A stretch of 61,178 nucleotides of DNA from positions 1 to 61,178 of the forward strand of contig JAAWDM010000037.1 in assembly GCA_022793795.1 (NCBI GenBank), given 5' to 3'. The stretch comes from Bacillota bacterium. GTDB lineage: Bacteria; Bacillota; Clostridia; Peptostreptococcales; Anaerovoracaceae. This document shows, one piece after another, positions 34,935 to 43,061 of the stretch (the first letter of the stretch is position 1; each line of letters opens with the position of its first letter). The notes beneath the pieces were generated by a model. It had not been told where the DNA came from, made no database searches, and was given only the letters and a program-made list of their open reading frames with translations. Both the position numbers and the translations under genes were made by a program.

Positions 34935-35242
34935 TGCCTACAGAGCGAAATTCTCATATAACTCTCATATTTTCATAGGATATATCGACAGGGTCTATGA
35001 ATTTTCTCATATATGCCCCAAATTTGAGGGCAATGTATCGACAATATCAACATCAATCTCCTATGTTTTACTGGTTTTCACCATATAACACAGCCTTGCA
35101 GTCTGTTTTTCTTCCAAAGTGTCGATATATGCCATAAAAAACAAGCGGATATAGGAGAATTTTTCAATGATGGGTCGATACATTACCCTCAAAAACATAC
35201 AATATATGAGATTTCCAAAGAGCAGGGTAGCATGTTATGCAC
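34935..35242. repeat. non-coding region with long imperfect inverted repeat
   Basis: This gene-free stretch holds two arms, 35006-35064 and 35151-35210, that are inverted relatives of each other. They share CTCATATAT, TTGAGGG, AATGTATCGAC and CTCCTAT in order, with diverged spacers. TGTCGATA-type motifs occur four times (about 34984, 35035, 35120, 35174). Near the centre (about 35090-35106) a small quasi-palindrome is followed by TTTTT. It may be a miniature mobile element or a large operator/RNA structure. No coding frame is credible. Confidence 0.5.
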
Positions 35243-36118
35243 TCACGCGATGGTATTGGTCAAGGTTCCGATCTTCTCAACGGTAACCTCCATCCGATCT
35301 CCTGATTTCAGCCAAACCCGCTCTCCCTCTGGGCGCCCCAGGATAACCCCCTCCGGCGTTCCCGTAAAAAGAATATCTCCTGGCTCTAAGGTAATATAGT
35401 TTGAAATATGGCTGATTAGTTCTGCACAAGAAAACAGCATATAACTGGTATTGGAGGCCTGGCATACCTGGCCATTGACCTTGCACATAATATCAAGGTG
35501 TTCCGGAGACAGTTCATCAGCAGTCACCAGATAAGGCCCTACCGGTGCAAATCCATCGCAAGCCTTTCCCATGAGCCACTGGCCTGTCTGAAACTGCAGG
35601 TCTCTGGCGCTCACATCATTTCCGGCCGTATAACCAAACACGTAATCCAGCGCCTCCTCCGCTTTTACTCGGCTCGCCCGTTTTCCCATGACGATAACTA
35701 GCTCCACCTCATAGTCCATTTCCTTTGCTCCCGGCGGAATCTGGATGGCCTGCCCGTGTGCAGCCAAAGAGTTTCTGTATTTGCAAAACAGGGGCGGAAA
35801 TGCCAGTTCCTTTGTCTCGCCGGTCTCCTGCCGATGGGCCATGTAATTCAGTCCCACACAGATAATCTTTTCCGGTTCTGTCACCGCCGGCGCAAACCGG
35901 ATTTCCTCTTCTCGCAGGCACACTGGTTTTAAGCTGTCATACCGAGCTGCCAGCGCCCCATACTCGCCCTTATACTGTATCAGAGCTGACAGCGTTGTGG
36001 GCAGATCTTCAGCATGAACGTCTCCTCGCATGACAGTGGCCTCTGCATCTATATGTTTTCTATCTAAAACTAGTCCCAGCTTCACTTGCTCCTCGCGGTA
36101 AAATTGAAATACTTTCAT
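35243..36118 (-). CDS. fumarylacetoacetate hydrolase (FAH) family protein
   Basis: This 291-residue protein has the FAH fold signatures. ICVGLNYMAHRQETG opens the domain at about 90. The metal ligands appear in MDYEVELVIVMGKR (Glu-x-Glu) and GYTAGNDVSARDLQ (Asp), and GDILFTGTPEGV lies near the end. Members hydrolyse or decarboxylate C-C bonds of acylpyruvates and related compounds; exact activity cannot be read. An upstream frame opens at 36145, but ATG 36118 starts the conserved domain and follows GGAAAGGAG. It is last in the ggt-M20-FAH unit. Confidence 0.85.
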   Translation of the reverse strand: MKVFQFYREEQVKLGLVLDRKHIDAEATVMRGDVHAEDLPTTLSALIQYKGEYGALAARYDSLKPVCLREEEIRFAPAVTEPEKIICVGLNYMAHRQETGETKELAFPPLFCKYRNSLAAHGQAIQIPPGAKEMDYEVELVIVMGKRASRVKAEEALDYVFGYTAGNDVSARDLQFQTGQWLMGKACDGFAPVGPYLVTADELSPEHLDIMCKVNGQVCQASNTSYMLFSCAELISHISNYITLEPGDILFTGTPEGVILGRPEGERVWLKSGDRMEVTVEKIGTLTNTIA

Positions 36119-36146
36119 ACTTATATGCTCCTTTCCAGAATCCATT

Positions 36147-37262
36147 TTATTCTTTTAACAATGCCCAAAAGAACTCTGCCGTCTTTTCCATCAACTCGTC
36201 CGGATAGTCGAAACCTTCCGAGTGGAGTGACGCTTGCTCTTCACCGCTTCCCATCCAGACCAACGCGCCAGGGGCCTTTTTTAGGAAGTACCCGAAATCC
36301 TCACTGGTTCGCAGCGGCTCCTCCATCTGACAGAAGTCCCATCCATTACTTCCACAAACCTGCCTAATCTTTTCGACCGCCTCCGATGCGTTAGAGGTAT
36401 CCGGAAAAACGTCGTGATCACTAATTTCTAGTTCCAATTCAGCCTCTTCCGCCAGTTTTACTGCCTCCGCCTCTATGGCCTGCGACAAATGAGAAAATTC
36501 CGCTTCATACTCTCCCCGCACAGTAAGCAGCAATTTTCCCTTATGGGCAGAAACACCAAAAGCAGCCTCTCCCACATCGATCTGTACCACCGTGGCCAGC
36601 ACAAGGCCGCGGTAATCCGGATTTTTTACTAGGTTGTCAATGGAAAGCACCAATTTGCTGATGGCCCCGGAAGGATTGATGCCCTTTTCCGGCTCACTGG
36701 CATGGGATGGCTTTCCTGTAAACACCAGTTCCATGCCTTTGGAGGCACAGCAAACCGTTCCCACTCTGGTGTTAATGGCGCCCAGGGGCCTGCCTGGATA
36801 ATTGTGGACTGCATAAATCTCATGGATTTGCTCCTCTTCCATAACCTTGCAGGCTTCTATGGCGCCGCTTCCGTTTTCCTCGCCATGCTGAAAGATAAAA
36901 TAGACCGTCCTATCACAGCCCTGTTCAAAGACCTCCGTTGCAAAAGCCGCCAGCGCGGCGCTGTGACCATCATGGCCGCATTTATGGGCTACGCCCGGAT
37001 TGCAGGAATGATAAGGAAGGGCGTCATTTTCATCCACCCGAATGGCATCCATATCGGCCCGAAAGCCGATGGCGTCTCTGTAATAGGCTGGTTTATAGAC
37101 TGCATAAAACCACAGTCCCTTATCTACAATCTGAAGCCCTGTATGCTCCTGCAAAAACTCTATCAGCCGTCTCTTGGTCTCCTCTTCCTTCCCAGAAAGC
37201 TCTGGATGTCTATGGAGTTCGTGACGCAGCTTCATGGCTGCTTCTAAAAGTTCCTGTCTCAT
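36147..37262 (-). CDS. M20-family amidohydrolase/peptidase
   Basis: This 371-residue protein has M20D features: RHELHRHPELSGKE near 14, the metal-binding CGHDGHSAALAAF near 94, FQHGEENGSGA near 128 and a C-terminal HSEGFDYPDE metal site. It probably removes acyl groups from N-acyl amino acids or cleaves a small peptide or amide. It lies between a gamma-glutamyltransferase gene (22 bases upstream) and an FAH gene (28 bases downstream), so the three are probably one pathway. AAGGAG precedes ATG. Confidence 0.87.
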   Translation of the reverse strand: MRQELLEAAMKLRHELHRHPELSGKEEETKRRLIEFLQEHTGLQIVDKGLWFYAVYKPAYYRDAIGFRADMDAIRVDENDALPYHSCNPGVAHKCGHDGHSAALAAFATEVFEQGCDRTVYFIFQHGEENGSGAIEACKVMEEEQIHEIYAVHNYPGRPLGAINTRVGTVCCASKGMELVFTGKPSHASEPEKGINPSGAISKLVLSIDNLVKNPDYRGLVLATVVQIDVGEAAFGVSAHKGKLLLTVRGEYEAEFSHLSQAIEAEAVKLAEEAELELEISDHDVFPDTSNASEAVEKIRQVCGSNGWDFCQMEEPLRTSEDFGYFLKKAPGALVWMGSGEEQASLHSEGFDYPDELMEKTAEFFWALLKE

Positions 37263-37283
37263 TTGTCTTTACTCTCCTTCTGC

Positions 37284-38891
37284 CTACCAGGCGGCAACAC
37301 AGCCGTCTGTTCTCGGTTCCGTTGCGCCCATCAGGGTTCCGTTTTCCATTCTATAGATGATCTGCCCTCTACCAAAATCCATGGAAGTCGGCAACACATG
37401 AATCTCATGGCCCTTTCGTACCAATTCCTCTGTGGCTGCCACAGGGAACCCCCGCTCCACATGAACTTCTTTATCTCCGACCCACTGCCATCTCGGCGCA
37501 TCCAGCGCTTCCTGGGGATTTAGATGAAAATCGATCATATTCATCACCACCTGCACATGACCCTGAGGCTGCATGAAGCCGCCCATGACACCAAAAGGCG
37601 CCACCGGTTTTCCATACTTTGATAAGAAGGCTGGTATAATGGTATGATAGGGCTTCTTTCCCGGAGCCAGCACATTTTCGGAAGCATCGTCCAGAGAAAA
37701 ATTATTTCCCCTGTTTTGCAGGCATATGCCGGTATCAGGCGCCACGATTCCCGAACCGAAATTCCAATAGCTGCTCTGGATGAAGGAGACCATATTTCCT
37801 TCGTCGTCGGCTGTACACAGATACACGGTACCGCCTTTGTCCGGACGGCCCGGCTCTGGAACCATGGCCTTTTCCCCAATCAGTTTCCGCCTTTCACTGG
37901 CATACTCTTCGGAAAGGAGCTGTTCTGTCCGTACCTTCATATATCTTGGGTCTGTCACATATCGTTTTCCATCTGCATATGCCAACTTCATGGCTTCAAG
38001 CTGAGCATGAAAGGTTTCCACCGCGTTTCGTTGTGCAAAATCATAATCCTTCAAAATATTCAGAGTCATCAGCGCCACGATGCCGTGACCATTGGGTGGA
38101 ATCTCCCAAACGTCATACCCCTTATAATTTATGTGAATCGGCTCTACCCACTGGGCCTTAAATGCAGCCAAGTCCTCTTTCCTAAGATAGCCGCCATGTT
38201 TCTCGCAAAAGGTACCGATTTGCTGAGCCAGTTCTCCTCCGTAGAGGGCTTTTCCCCTGGAGGCTGCAATCTTCCTCAAGGTCTGTGCATGTACAGGCGA
38301 TTTCCAGATATCCCCTGCCTTAGGAGCCGCACCGTCCGGTGCGAAAACATCAAACCACCCCTGATGCTCTTCCCCTTTAAAGATCTGGCTAAACCTTTCA
38401 TAGCAGGTATTCCACATCTCTGAAATCACAGGCGAGACAGGAAAGCCCTCCTCTGCATAGCGGATAGCAGGCTCAAACAGTTCTTCAAAAGGAAGTTTTC
38501 CGAAGCGTTCCGACAGGGTTGTCCAGGCCGCTGGCGCTCCCGGCACCGTAATGGGCAGCATACCGTAGGTGGGCATCTCTTCATATCCCTTTTCTCTGAC
38601 TTTTTGAGCTGTAGCCAGCATGGGAGCCGGGCCGCTGGCATTGAGGCCATACAGTTTATCCTTAACCCATACCAGAGCGAAGGCATCAGATCCGATGCCG
38701 TTGGAGGTAGGCTCCACCACCGTAAGACAGATGGCCGTTGCAATAGCTGCATCGATGGCATTGCCGCCTCTTTTCAAAATGTCCAGCCCTGCTTCTGCCG
38801 CCAGATTCTGTGAGGTACACACCATCCCCCGCTTGCCAAATATAACCCCTCTCCGAGACGGGTATTCATATTTCAATACATTAAAGTCCAT
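37284..38891 (-). CDS. gamma-glutamyltransferase family protein (cytoplasmic form)
   Basis: This 535-residue protein is an Ntn hydrolase of the GGT family. GLDILKRGGNAIDAAIA opens the large subunit (about 30-50). GGTVYLCTADDEGNMV supplies the likely autocleavage Thr of the small subunit (near 350). GVMGGFMQPQGHVQV and RPR-like QWVGDKEVHVE segments follow. It cleaves gamma-glutamyl amides or acts as an acylase. There is no signal peptide, unlike classical exported GGT. A frame opens at 39005, but ATG 38891 has a perfect AAAAGGAGG. It heads ggt-M20-FAH. Confidence 0.87.
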   Translation of the reverse strand: MDFNVLKYEYPSRRGVIFGKRGMVCTSQNLAAEAGLDILKRGGNAIDAAIATAICLTVVEPTSNGIGSDAFALVWVKDKLYGLNASGPAPMLATAQKVREKGYEEMPTYGMLPITVPGAPAAWTTLSERFGKLPFEELFEPAIRYAEEGFPVSPVISEMWNTCYERFSQIFKGEEHQGWFDVFAPDGAAPKAGDIWKSPVHAQTLRKIAASRGKALYGGELAQQIGTFCEKHGGYLRKEDLAAFKAQWVEPIHINYKGYDVWEIPPNGHGIVALMTLNILKDYDFAQRNAVETFHAQLEAMKLAYADGKRYVTDPRYMKVRTEQLLSEEYASERRKLIGEKAMVPEPGRPDKGGTVYLCTADDEGNMVSFIQSSYWNFGSGIVAPDTGICLQNRGNNFSLDDASENVLAPGKKPYHTIIPAFLSKYGKPVAPFGVMGGFMQPQGHVQVVMNMIDFHLNPQEALDAPRWQWVGDKEVHVERGFPVAATEELVRKGHEIHVLPTSMDFGRGQIIYRMENGTLMGATEPRTDGCVAAW

Positions 38892-38940
38892 TCTGTTCCT
38901 CCTTTTCGCCTGTTCTCGCCATGGAGAATCTCCGTTACAG

Positions 38941-38966
38941 AAAACCCCCTGGCGCCAGCCAAGGGG
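38941..38966 (-). terminator. terminator of rpsB-tsf
   Basis: On the minus strand CCCCTTGGC, loop TGGC, GCCAGGGGG form a 9-bp stem (one G-T pair) followed by TTTTC. It lies between tsf and the gamma-glutamyltransferase gene; read-through would feed the latter, which has no obvious promoter of its own. Confidence 0.8.
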
Positions 38967-39005
38967 TAAATTCTTTCTTTTAATATTCAAGGCAAAATGT
39001 GACAA

Positions 39006-39920
39006 CTAGCCCTGCATCTGTTTTGCAACTTCCTCTGCAAAGTTTTCTTCCTTCTTTTCGATGCCTTCGCCGACTTCGAAACGAACCATTTCTACAACCT
39101 TCATGGACTTGCCGATTTCCTTGGCAACGCTGTCCACATACTGAGCCACAGTCTGGTCGCTGTTCTTTACGAACTTCTGGTCTACCAGGCATACTTCCTT
39201 CAGGATGGCCTTTACCTTACCTGGAATGATTCTTTCCAGCATGGCTTCCGGCTTACCTTCGTTGAGCAGCTGTTGTCTAGCGATTTCCTTTTCGCCTTCC
39301 AACCATGCCTGGTCTACCTGGCTGTCATCCACAAACTTCGGGCTCATGGAAGCAACCTGCATTGCCACGTCCTTGGCGCAAACTGCGATTTCATCGGCAG
39401 TAGCATCCGTTTCAATACCTACGATAACGCCAATTTTTCCTGCGCCGTGAATATAACCGGTGTAAACCACGCCTGGCGTTGCCATTCTGTGGAATCTTCT
39501 TACATTCATGTTTTCGCCGATCTTAGCGATCTTATTATTCAGTGCGTCGGCAACAGTGCCTTCACCTTCATACGGCAGCGCCTTGAAGGCCTCGATATCA
39601 TCGCTTTCAGCTACCAAAGCCATGTCAGCCAGTTTCTCTACAAACTGTACAAATTCTTCGTTCTTAGCCACAAAGTCGGTTTCAGAGTTTACTTCTACTA
39701 CAGCAGCAGTCTTATGATCTGCGCTGAAAGCAACCTTTACCAGACCTTCTGCAGCAATTCTTCCTGCCTTCTTTGCAGCCTTTGCCAGACCTTTTTCTCT
39801 CAGCAGGTCGATTGCCTTATCGATGTCGCCATCGGTTTCAACGAGAACCTTCTTGCAGTCCATCATGCCTGCGCCAGTTCTCTCTCTTAATTCTTTTACT
39901 AATTGAGCAGTTACAGCCAT
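39006..39920 (-). CDS. tsf: translation elongation factor Ts
   Basis: This 304-residue protein begins MAVTAQLVKELRERTGAGMMDCKKV in the usual way. TDFVAKNEEFVQFV follows near residue 80, as does the HRMATPGVVYTGYIHG strand. EF-Ts recycles EF-Tu-GDP in translation. A frame opens earlier (39947), but the ATG at 39920 follows GAGGGAGG and matches the family start. It is 31 bases downstream of rpsB, the near-universal rpsB-tsf operon. Confidence 0.97.
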   Translation of the reverse strand: MAVTAQLVKELRERTGAGMMDCKKVLVETDGDIDKAIDLLREKGLAKAAKKAGRIAAEGLVKVAFSADHKTAAVVEVNSETDFVAKNEEFVQFVEKLADMALVAESDDIEAFKALPYEGEGTVADALNNKIAKIGENMNVRRFHRMATPGVVYTGYIHGAGKIGVIVGIETDATADEIAVCAKDVAMQVASMSPKFVDDSQVDQAWLEGEKEIARQQLLNEGKPEAMLERIIPGKVKAILKEVCLVDQKFVKNSDQTVAQYVDSVAKEIGKSMKVVEMVRFEVGEGIEKKEENFAEEVAKQMQG

Positions 39921-39951
39921 TTTATTTCCTCCCTCGTTCCTTTGCAACAGC

Positions 39952-40710
39952 CTATTCTTCTACAACAGCTTCTGCCTCTGCTGCTGCAGATTCCTCTGCT
40001 ACCTCTGCATTGCCTTCATCAAAGCTCTCACCCTGATTTGCTTCAATAATAGCGTCTGCCATTCTGCCTGCAATCAGCTTTACAGCTCTGATAGCATCAT
40101 CGTTTGCAGGGATAATGTAATCCACATCGTCCGGATCGCAGTTAGTATCAACAATACCAACGATAGGAATTCCAAGGATTCTGGCTTCCTTAACAGCGAT
40201 TCTTTCCTTCTTAGGGTCCACGATAAACAGTGCGCCAGGCATACCCTTCATATCCTTGATACCACCCAGATATTTTTCCAACTTATCCATTTCAGCTCTC
40301 AGCTTGATAACTTCCTTCTTGGATAGCTTATCAAAAGTTCCATCCTCTTCCATCATCTTGATGTCGTTTAATCTCTTGATTCTGGTTGCGATGGTCTTGT
40401 GGTTGGTCAGCATACCGCCCAGCCATCTTTCGCTGACAAAATACTGTCCGCATCTCTTAGCTTCGTCGGTAATAGCCTGCTGAGCCTGCTTCTTGGTTCC
40501 TACAAACAGAACCGGCTTGCCGGATGCTCCAACTTCCTTCATGAAGTCATAAGCCTCGTCGATCTTCTTTACAGTCTTCTGTAAATCGATGATGTAGATG
40601 CCGTTTCTCTCTGTAAAAATGTACGGAGCCATCTTAGGGTTCCATCTTCTGGTCTGGTGTCCGAAATGTACACCGGCTTCAAGCAACTGTTTCATTGAAA
40701 TTACTGCCAT
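39952..40710 (-). CDS. rpsB: 30S ribosomal protein S2
   Basis: This 252-residue protein has the standard S2 sequence: [32 protein letters not shown] in pieces, [23 protein letters not shown] and [16 protein letters not shown]. It belongs to the 30S subunit and is needed for S1 loading. The C-terminal tail is rich in Glu and Ala. AGGAGG precedes the start. A long structured leader and a strong promoter lie upstream. Confidence 0.97.
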   Translation of the reverse strand: MAVISMKQLLEAGVHFGHQTRRWNPKMAPYIFTERNGIYIIDLQKTVKKIDEAYDFMKEVGASGKPVLFVGTKKQAQQAITDEAKRCGQYFVSERWLGGMLTNHKTIATRIKRLNDIKMMEEDGTFDKLSKKEVIKLRAEMDKLEKYLGGIKDMKGMPGALFIVDPKKERIAVKEARILGIPIVGIVDTNCDPDDVDYIIPANDDAIRAVKLIAGRMADAIIEANQGESFDEGNAEVAEESAAAEAEAVVEE

Positions 40711-40880
40711 TTTTTAAATCCTCCTGGTTTTACCTTCCATCCGTTCATGCTACTACCGCTTGCCGCTTTTGCCTCTCATTTTCAGAGCAAAAACGCTTTG
40801 CACCCTTATCACAGGGAACGCGGCAACCATTTATGCACCCGGATGTGTGAAATATTTTTAGGTTGTCTTACAACATACCA
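40711..40880 (-). promoter_or_regulatory. structured rpsB leader (candidate S2 autoregulatory RNA)
   Basis: The transcript has about 170 leader bases. TTGCCGC and GCGGCAA (bases 40820-40826 and 40760-40766) form a closing 7-bp stem. It encloses a hairpin of TTTTGC paired with GCAAAA and a second small hairpin near CCCT/AGGG. This design suits feedback by ribosomal protein S2, as found for rpsB leaders in other bacteria. The similarity is structural, not a verified family match. Confidence 0.45.
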
Positions 40881-40886
40881 CGTTTA

Positions 40887-40915
40887 ACTATACAATATAT
40901 CCGCCAAAAATGCAA
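40887..40915 (-). promoter_or_regulatory. sigma-A promoter of rpsB-tsf
   Basis: On the minus strand: TTGCAT (40910-40915), 17 bases, TATAGT (40887-40892). Confidence 0.7.
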
Positions 40916-40943
40916 GGAATTTTTATTTTTGTCAGTGCTGCCG

Positions 40944-42110
40944 TTACACCCTTTCCCACAGGCTTCCGTCGGAATAGACAGGTTTTCCATTTACGATAGT
41001 AAGTACCGCTTTCGCATCTATAGAACGCAACGGATTTCCATCGAAAAGAACCATATCTGCATCCTTTCCTGGCTGCAAGCTGCCGCAACGCTCCGAAATT
41101 CCCAGAATTTCTGCCGGCGTAAGGGTGATAGACCTCCAGCCCGTCTCCTCCGGAAGCCCTGCTCCAACGGCTAAGGCTGCGCACAGGGATAAATGCTTCA
41201 GTGGAATTACATAAGCGTCTGTAACGATAGCAAAGGAGATTCCCTTTTCATACAGGATTTTTGCTGTGGAAAAACTCATATTTCGCAGTTCATATTTACT
41301 CTTGCCTCCAAAGGTAGGTCCAAGAAAAACTGGATATCCAGCCTCTGCCAGTTCCTCTGCAATCAAATGTCCCTCTGTGCAGTGATCCAGAGTCAGTTCC
41401 ACATGGAATTCTTTGGCGATTCTAATGGCAGTAAAGATATCGTCGGCTTGATGAGCATGGGCCTTCAGTAGAATTTCACCGGACAGCACAGGCAACAGAG
41501 ATTCCAGTTTTAAGTCAAATGCCTGGTCTTCTCCCTTTTCCTTTTTCTCTTTATATTGTTTCCCATCATATAGTGTCTTACGCAAAAGCCCTGCAATTCC
41601 CATTCTGGTAACAGGCATCTTTCCGTCTTTTCCATAGCAGGTCTTGGGGTTTTCTCCAAAGGCTATCTTCATGGCGGCAGGTTCCTTGATAACCATTCGA
41701 TCGATACATTTTCCCGCCATCTTTACCAGGGCAAACTGACCGCCCATTACATTGGCGCTGCCCGGACCGATCATAGCCAACGTCACACCGCCTGCCAGAG
41801 CCTCCTGAAATTCCGGCGTCATGGGATTGATGCCGTCGATGGCCCGAAGATGGGGCGTCACCGGATCGCTGATTTCGTTTATATCATCGCCTTCAAATCC
41901 AATACCCTCTTCCATAATCCCTATGTGGCAATGTCCGTCGATCAGACCCGGCGTAAGCAGATAACCGGCAGCATCGATGACTTCCGTCTGTTCATCTATT
42001 AGCAAATCCTTTCCCATAGCTGCGATTTTCTCTCCATTAATGAGCAAATCTCCGACAAAATCCTCCTGATACATGCTTTTAATCTGTGCATTTTTTATCA
42101 TCAATTTCAT
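40944..42110 (-). CDS. amidohydrolase family protein (imidazolonepropionase-like)
   Basis: This 388-residue metal-dependent hydrolase has the early GLIDGHCHIGI (metal His pair near 60), KAHAHQADD, DHCTEGH and the late VTDAYV Asp motif of the amidohydrolase superfamily. SLQPGKDADMVLFDG closes the barrel domain. Members hydrolyse cyclic amides or peptides; the closest described sub-group by eye is imidazolonepropionase-like. AGGAGG precedes ATG. It lies between rpsB and a LytTR gene and looks monocistronic. Confidence 0.83.
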   Translation of the reverse strand: MKLMIKNAQIKSMYQEDFVGDLLINGEKIAAMGKDLLIDEQTEVIDAAGYLLTPGLIDGHCHIGIMEEGIGFEGDDINEISDPVTPHLRAIDGINPMTPEFQEALAGGVTLAMIGPGSANVMGGQFALVKMAGKCIDRMVIKEPAAMKIAFGENPKTCYGKDGKMPVTRMGIAGLLRKTLYDGKQYKEKKEKGEDQAFDLKLESLLPVLSGEILLKAHAHQADDIFTAIRIAKEFHVELTLDHCTEGHLIAEELAEAGYPVFLGPTFGGKSKYELRNMSFSTAKILYEKGISFAIVTDAYVIPLKHLSLCAALAVGAGLPEETGWRSITLTPAEILGISERCGSLQPGKDADMVLFDGNPLRSIDAKAVLTIVNGKPVYSDGSLWERV

Positions 42111-42283
42111 ATTTGTTCCTCCTATTTTTCATCACAGAGCAATGGAAATTACCTTTTTAATCAAACATTCAATAAATATTTTGTACTATAAATTTCCTTC
42201 AATGTCAATTATGGAGAAATCGATGACCCATTGACTGACCTCATCATAAAAGGATTCCGAAATCCACCTTCGGCGTCTTTTCC

Positions 42284-42619
42284 TCATATAAGCTGTCGCA
42301 GCCAAGCCGCATAACTCTGTTTGGCTTTGATATAATTACACCTGCCCAAAAATATGGTCTCGCCGTTATCAAAGTAGATGGCCTGATCCTCCATCCGCAC
42401 CACCTTGTCCAGGTTGATGGTAATAGACTGCATGGCTGCATAAAACCTTTTATCCAAACGGGGTGTCAAAGTCTCCAGCTTGCCGTAATACTCATAAGTT
42501 CTTTCATCCGTGACAATCTTCAGCTTTCGGCTCTGCTGGTGGAAATAGACGATTTGCTCCACAGGAATCTTCATGTTATACTTTTTGGTAATCAGCGGTA
42601 TATATTCTATTGGCGTCAT
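42284..42619 (-). CDS. stand-alone LytTR DNA-binding protein
   Basis: This 111-residue protein is a bare LytTR domain (VEQIVYFHQQSRKLKIVT, YGKLETLTPRLDKRFYAAM, NLDKVVRM and IFLGRCNYIKAKQSYAAWL) with no receiver domain. Such small LytTR proteins act as regulators, often held by a membrane partner. It is divergent from a gene for a small two-segment membrane protein. A tandem 10-base repeat lies between them. GGGAG precedes ATG. Confidence 0.85.
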   Translation of the reverse strand: MTPIEYIPLITKKYNMKIPVEQIVYFHQQSRKLKIVTDERTYEYYGKLETLTPRLDKRFYAAMQSITINLDKVVRMEDQAIYFDNGETIFLGRCNYIKAKQSYAAWLRQLI

Positions 42620-42709
42620 GGTAATTCTCCCTTTCCTTCTCCATGCGCCTGCTGCTTTTCCTCACCCATATTTTAACATATTTCTACAGGAAAATACAGC
42701 AAAAAGAAA

Positions 42710-42733
42710 CGACAAGATTCGACAAGATTCGAC
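42710..42733. promoter_or_regulatory. tandem repeat CGACAAGATT x2 plus CGAC, candidate LytTR site
   Basis: Two perfect copies of CGACAAGATT lie head to tail, with a third partial CGAC. The 10-base period puts each on the same helix face. LytTR proteins bind direct repeats, and the site is between the LytTR gene and the divergent membrane-protein gene. Confidence 0.45.
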
Positions 42734-42825
42734 GCCTTACCTGAATGAACTCCATGAAAAATGATAAATTGATATAGATTTTTTTATTCCGGTATGCTAC
42801 AATGCCTCACATGGAGGTATATCTC

Positions 42826-43038
42826 ATGTATGATAAAATATATAAAGGACTTCTGGGCATCGCCCTGCTGTTTTTCGCCATCTATCTGATTACCAGAATG
42901 AAAATTCTTGGCGCCATTGGCGGCGGATTTCTCCTGCTCACTGCCCTTGCCCGTTTCTTCATCGATCTAAAGACGGACAACCTGCCATGGAAAAAAGAGA
43001 GAAAAATCAAAGAACTAAAAACAAAAGGCAGAGGGTAA
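42826..43038 (+). CDS. small two-segment membrane protein
   Basis: This 70-residue protein has two hydrophobic segments (about residues 7-23 and 27-47) and a Lys-rich cytoplasmic tail (KKERKIKELKTKGRG). I do not recognise a family. The start at 42826 is chosen for GGAGG nine bases upstream; an earlier in-frame ATG (42802) lacks a site. It is divergent from the LytTR gene and could be its membrane partner, though such partners are normally downstream in the same operon. Its end lies in a terminator. Confidence 0.6.
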   Translation: MYDKIYKGLLGIALLFFAIYLITRMKILGAIGGGFLLLTALARFFIDLKTDNLPWKKERKIKELKTKGRG

Positions 43039-43051
43039 TATCTGCCTTTTG
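43022..43051. terminator. bidirectional terminator
   Basis: CAAAAGGCAGA pairs perfectly with TCTGCCTTTTG between the convergent small membrane protein and amidohydrolase genes. Confidence 0.75.
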
Positions 43052-43061
43052 TGGTTTATCC

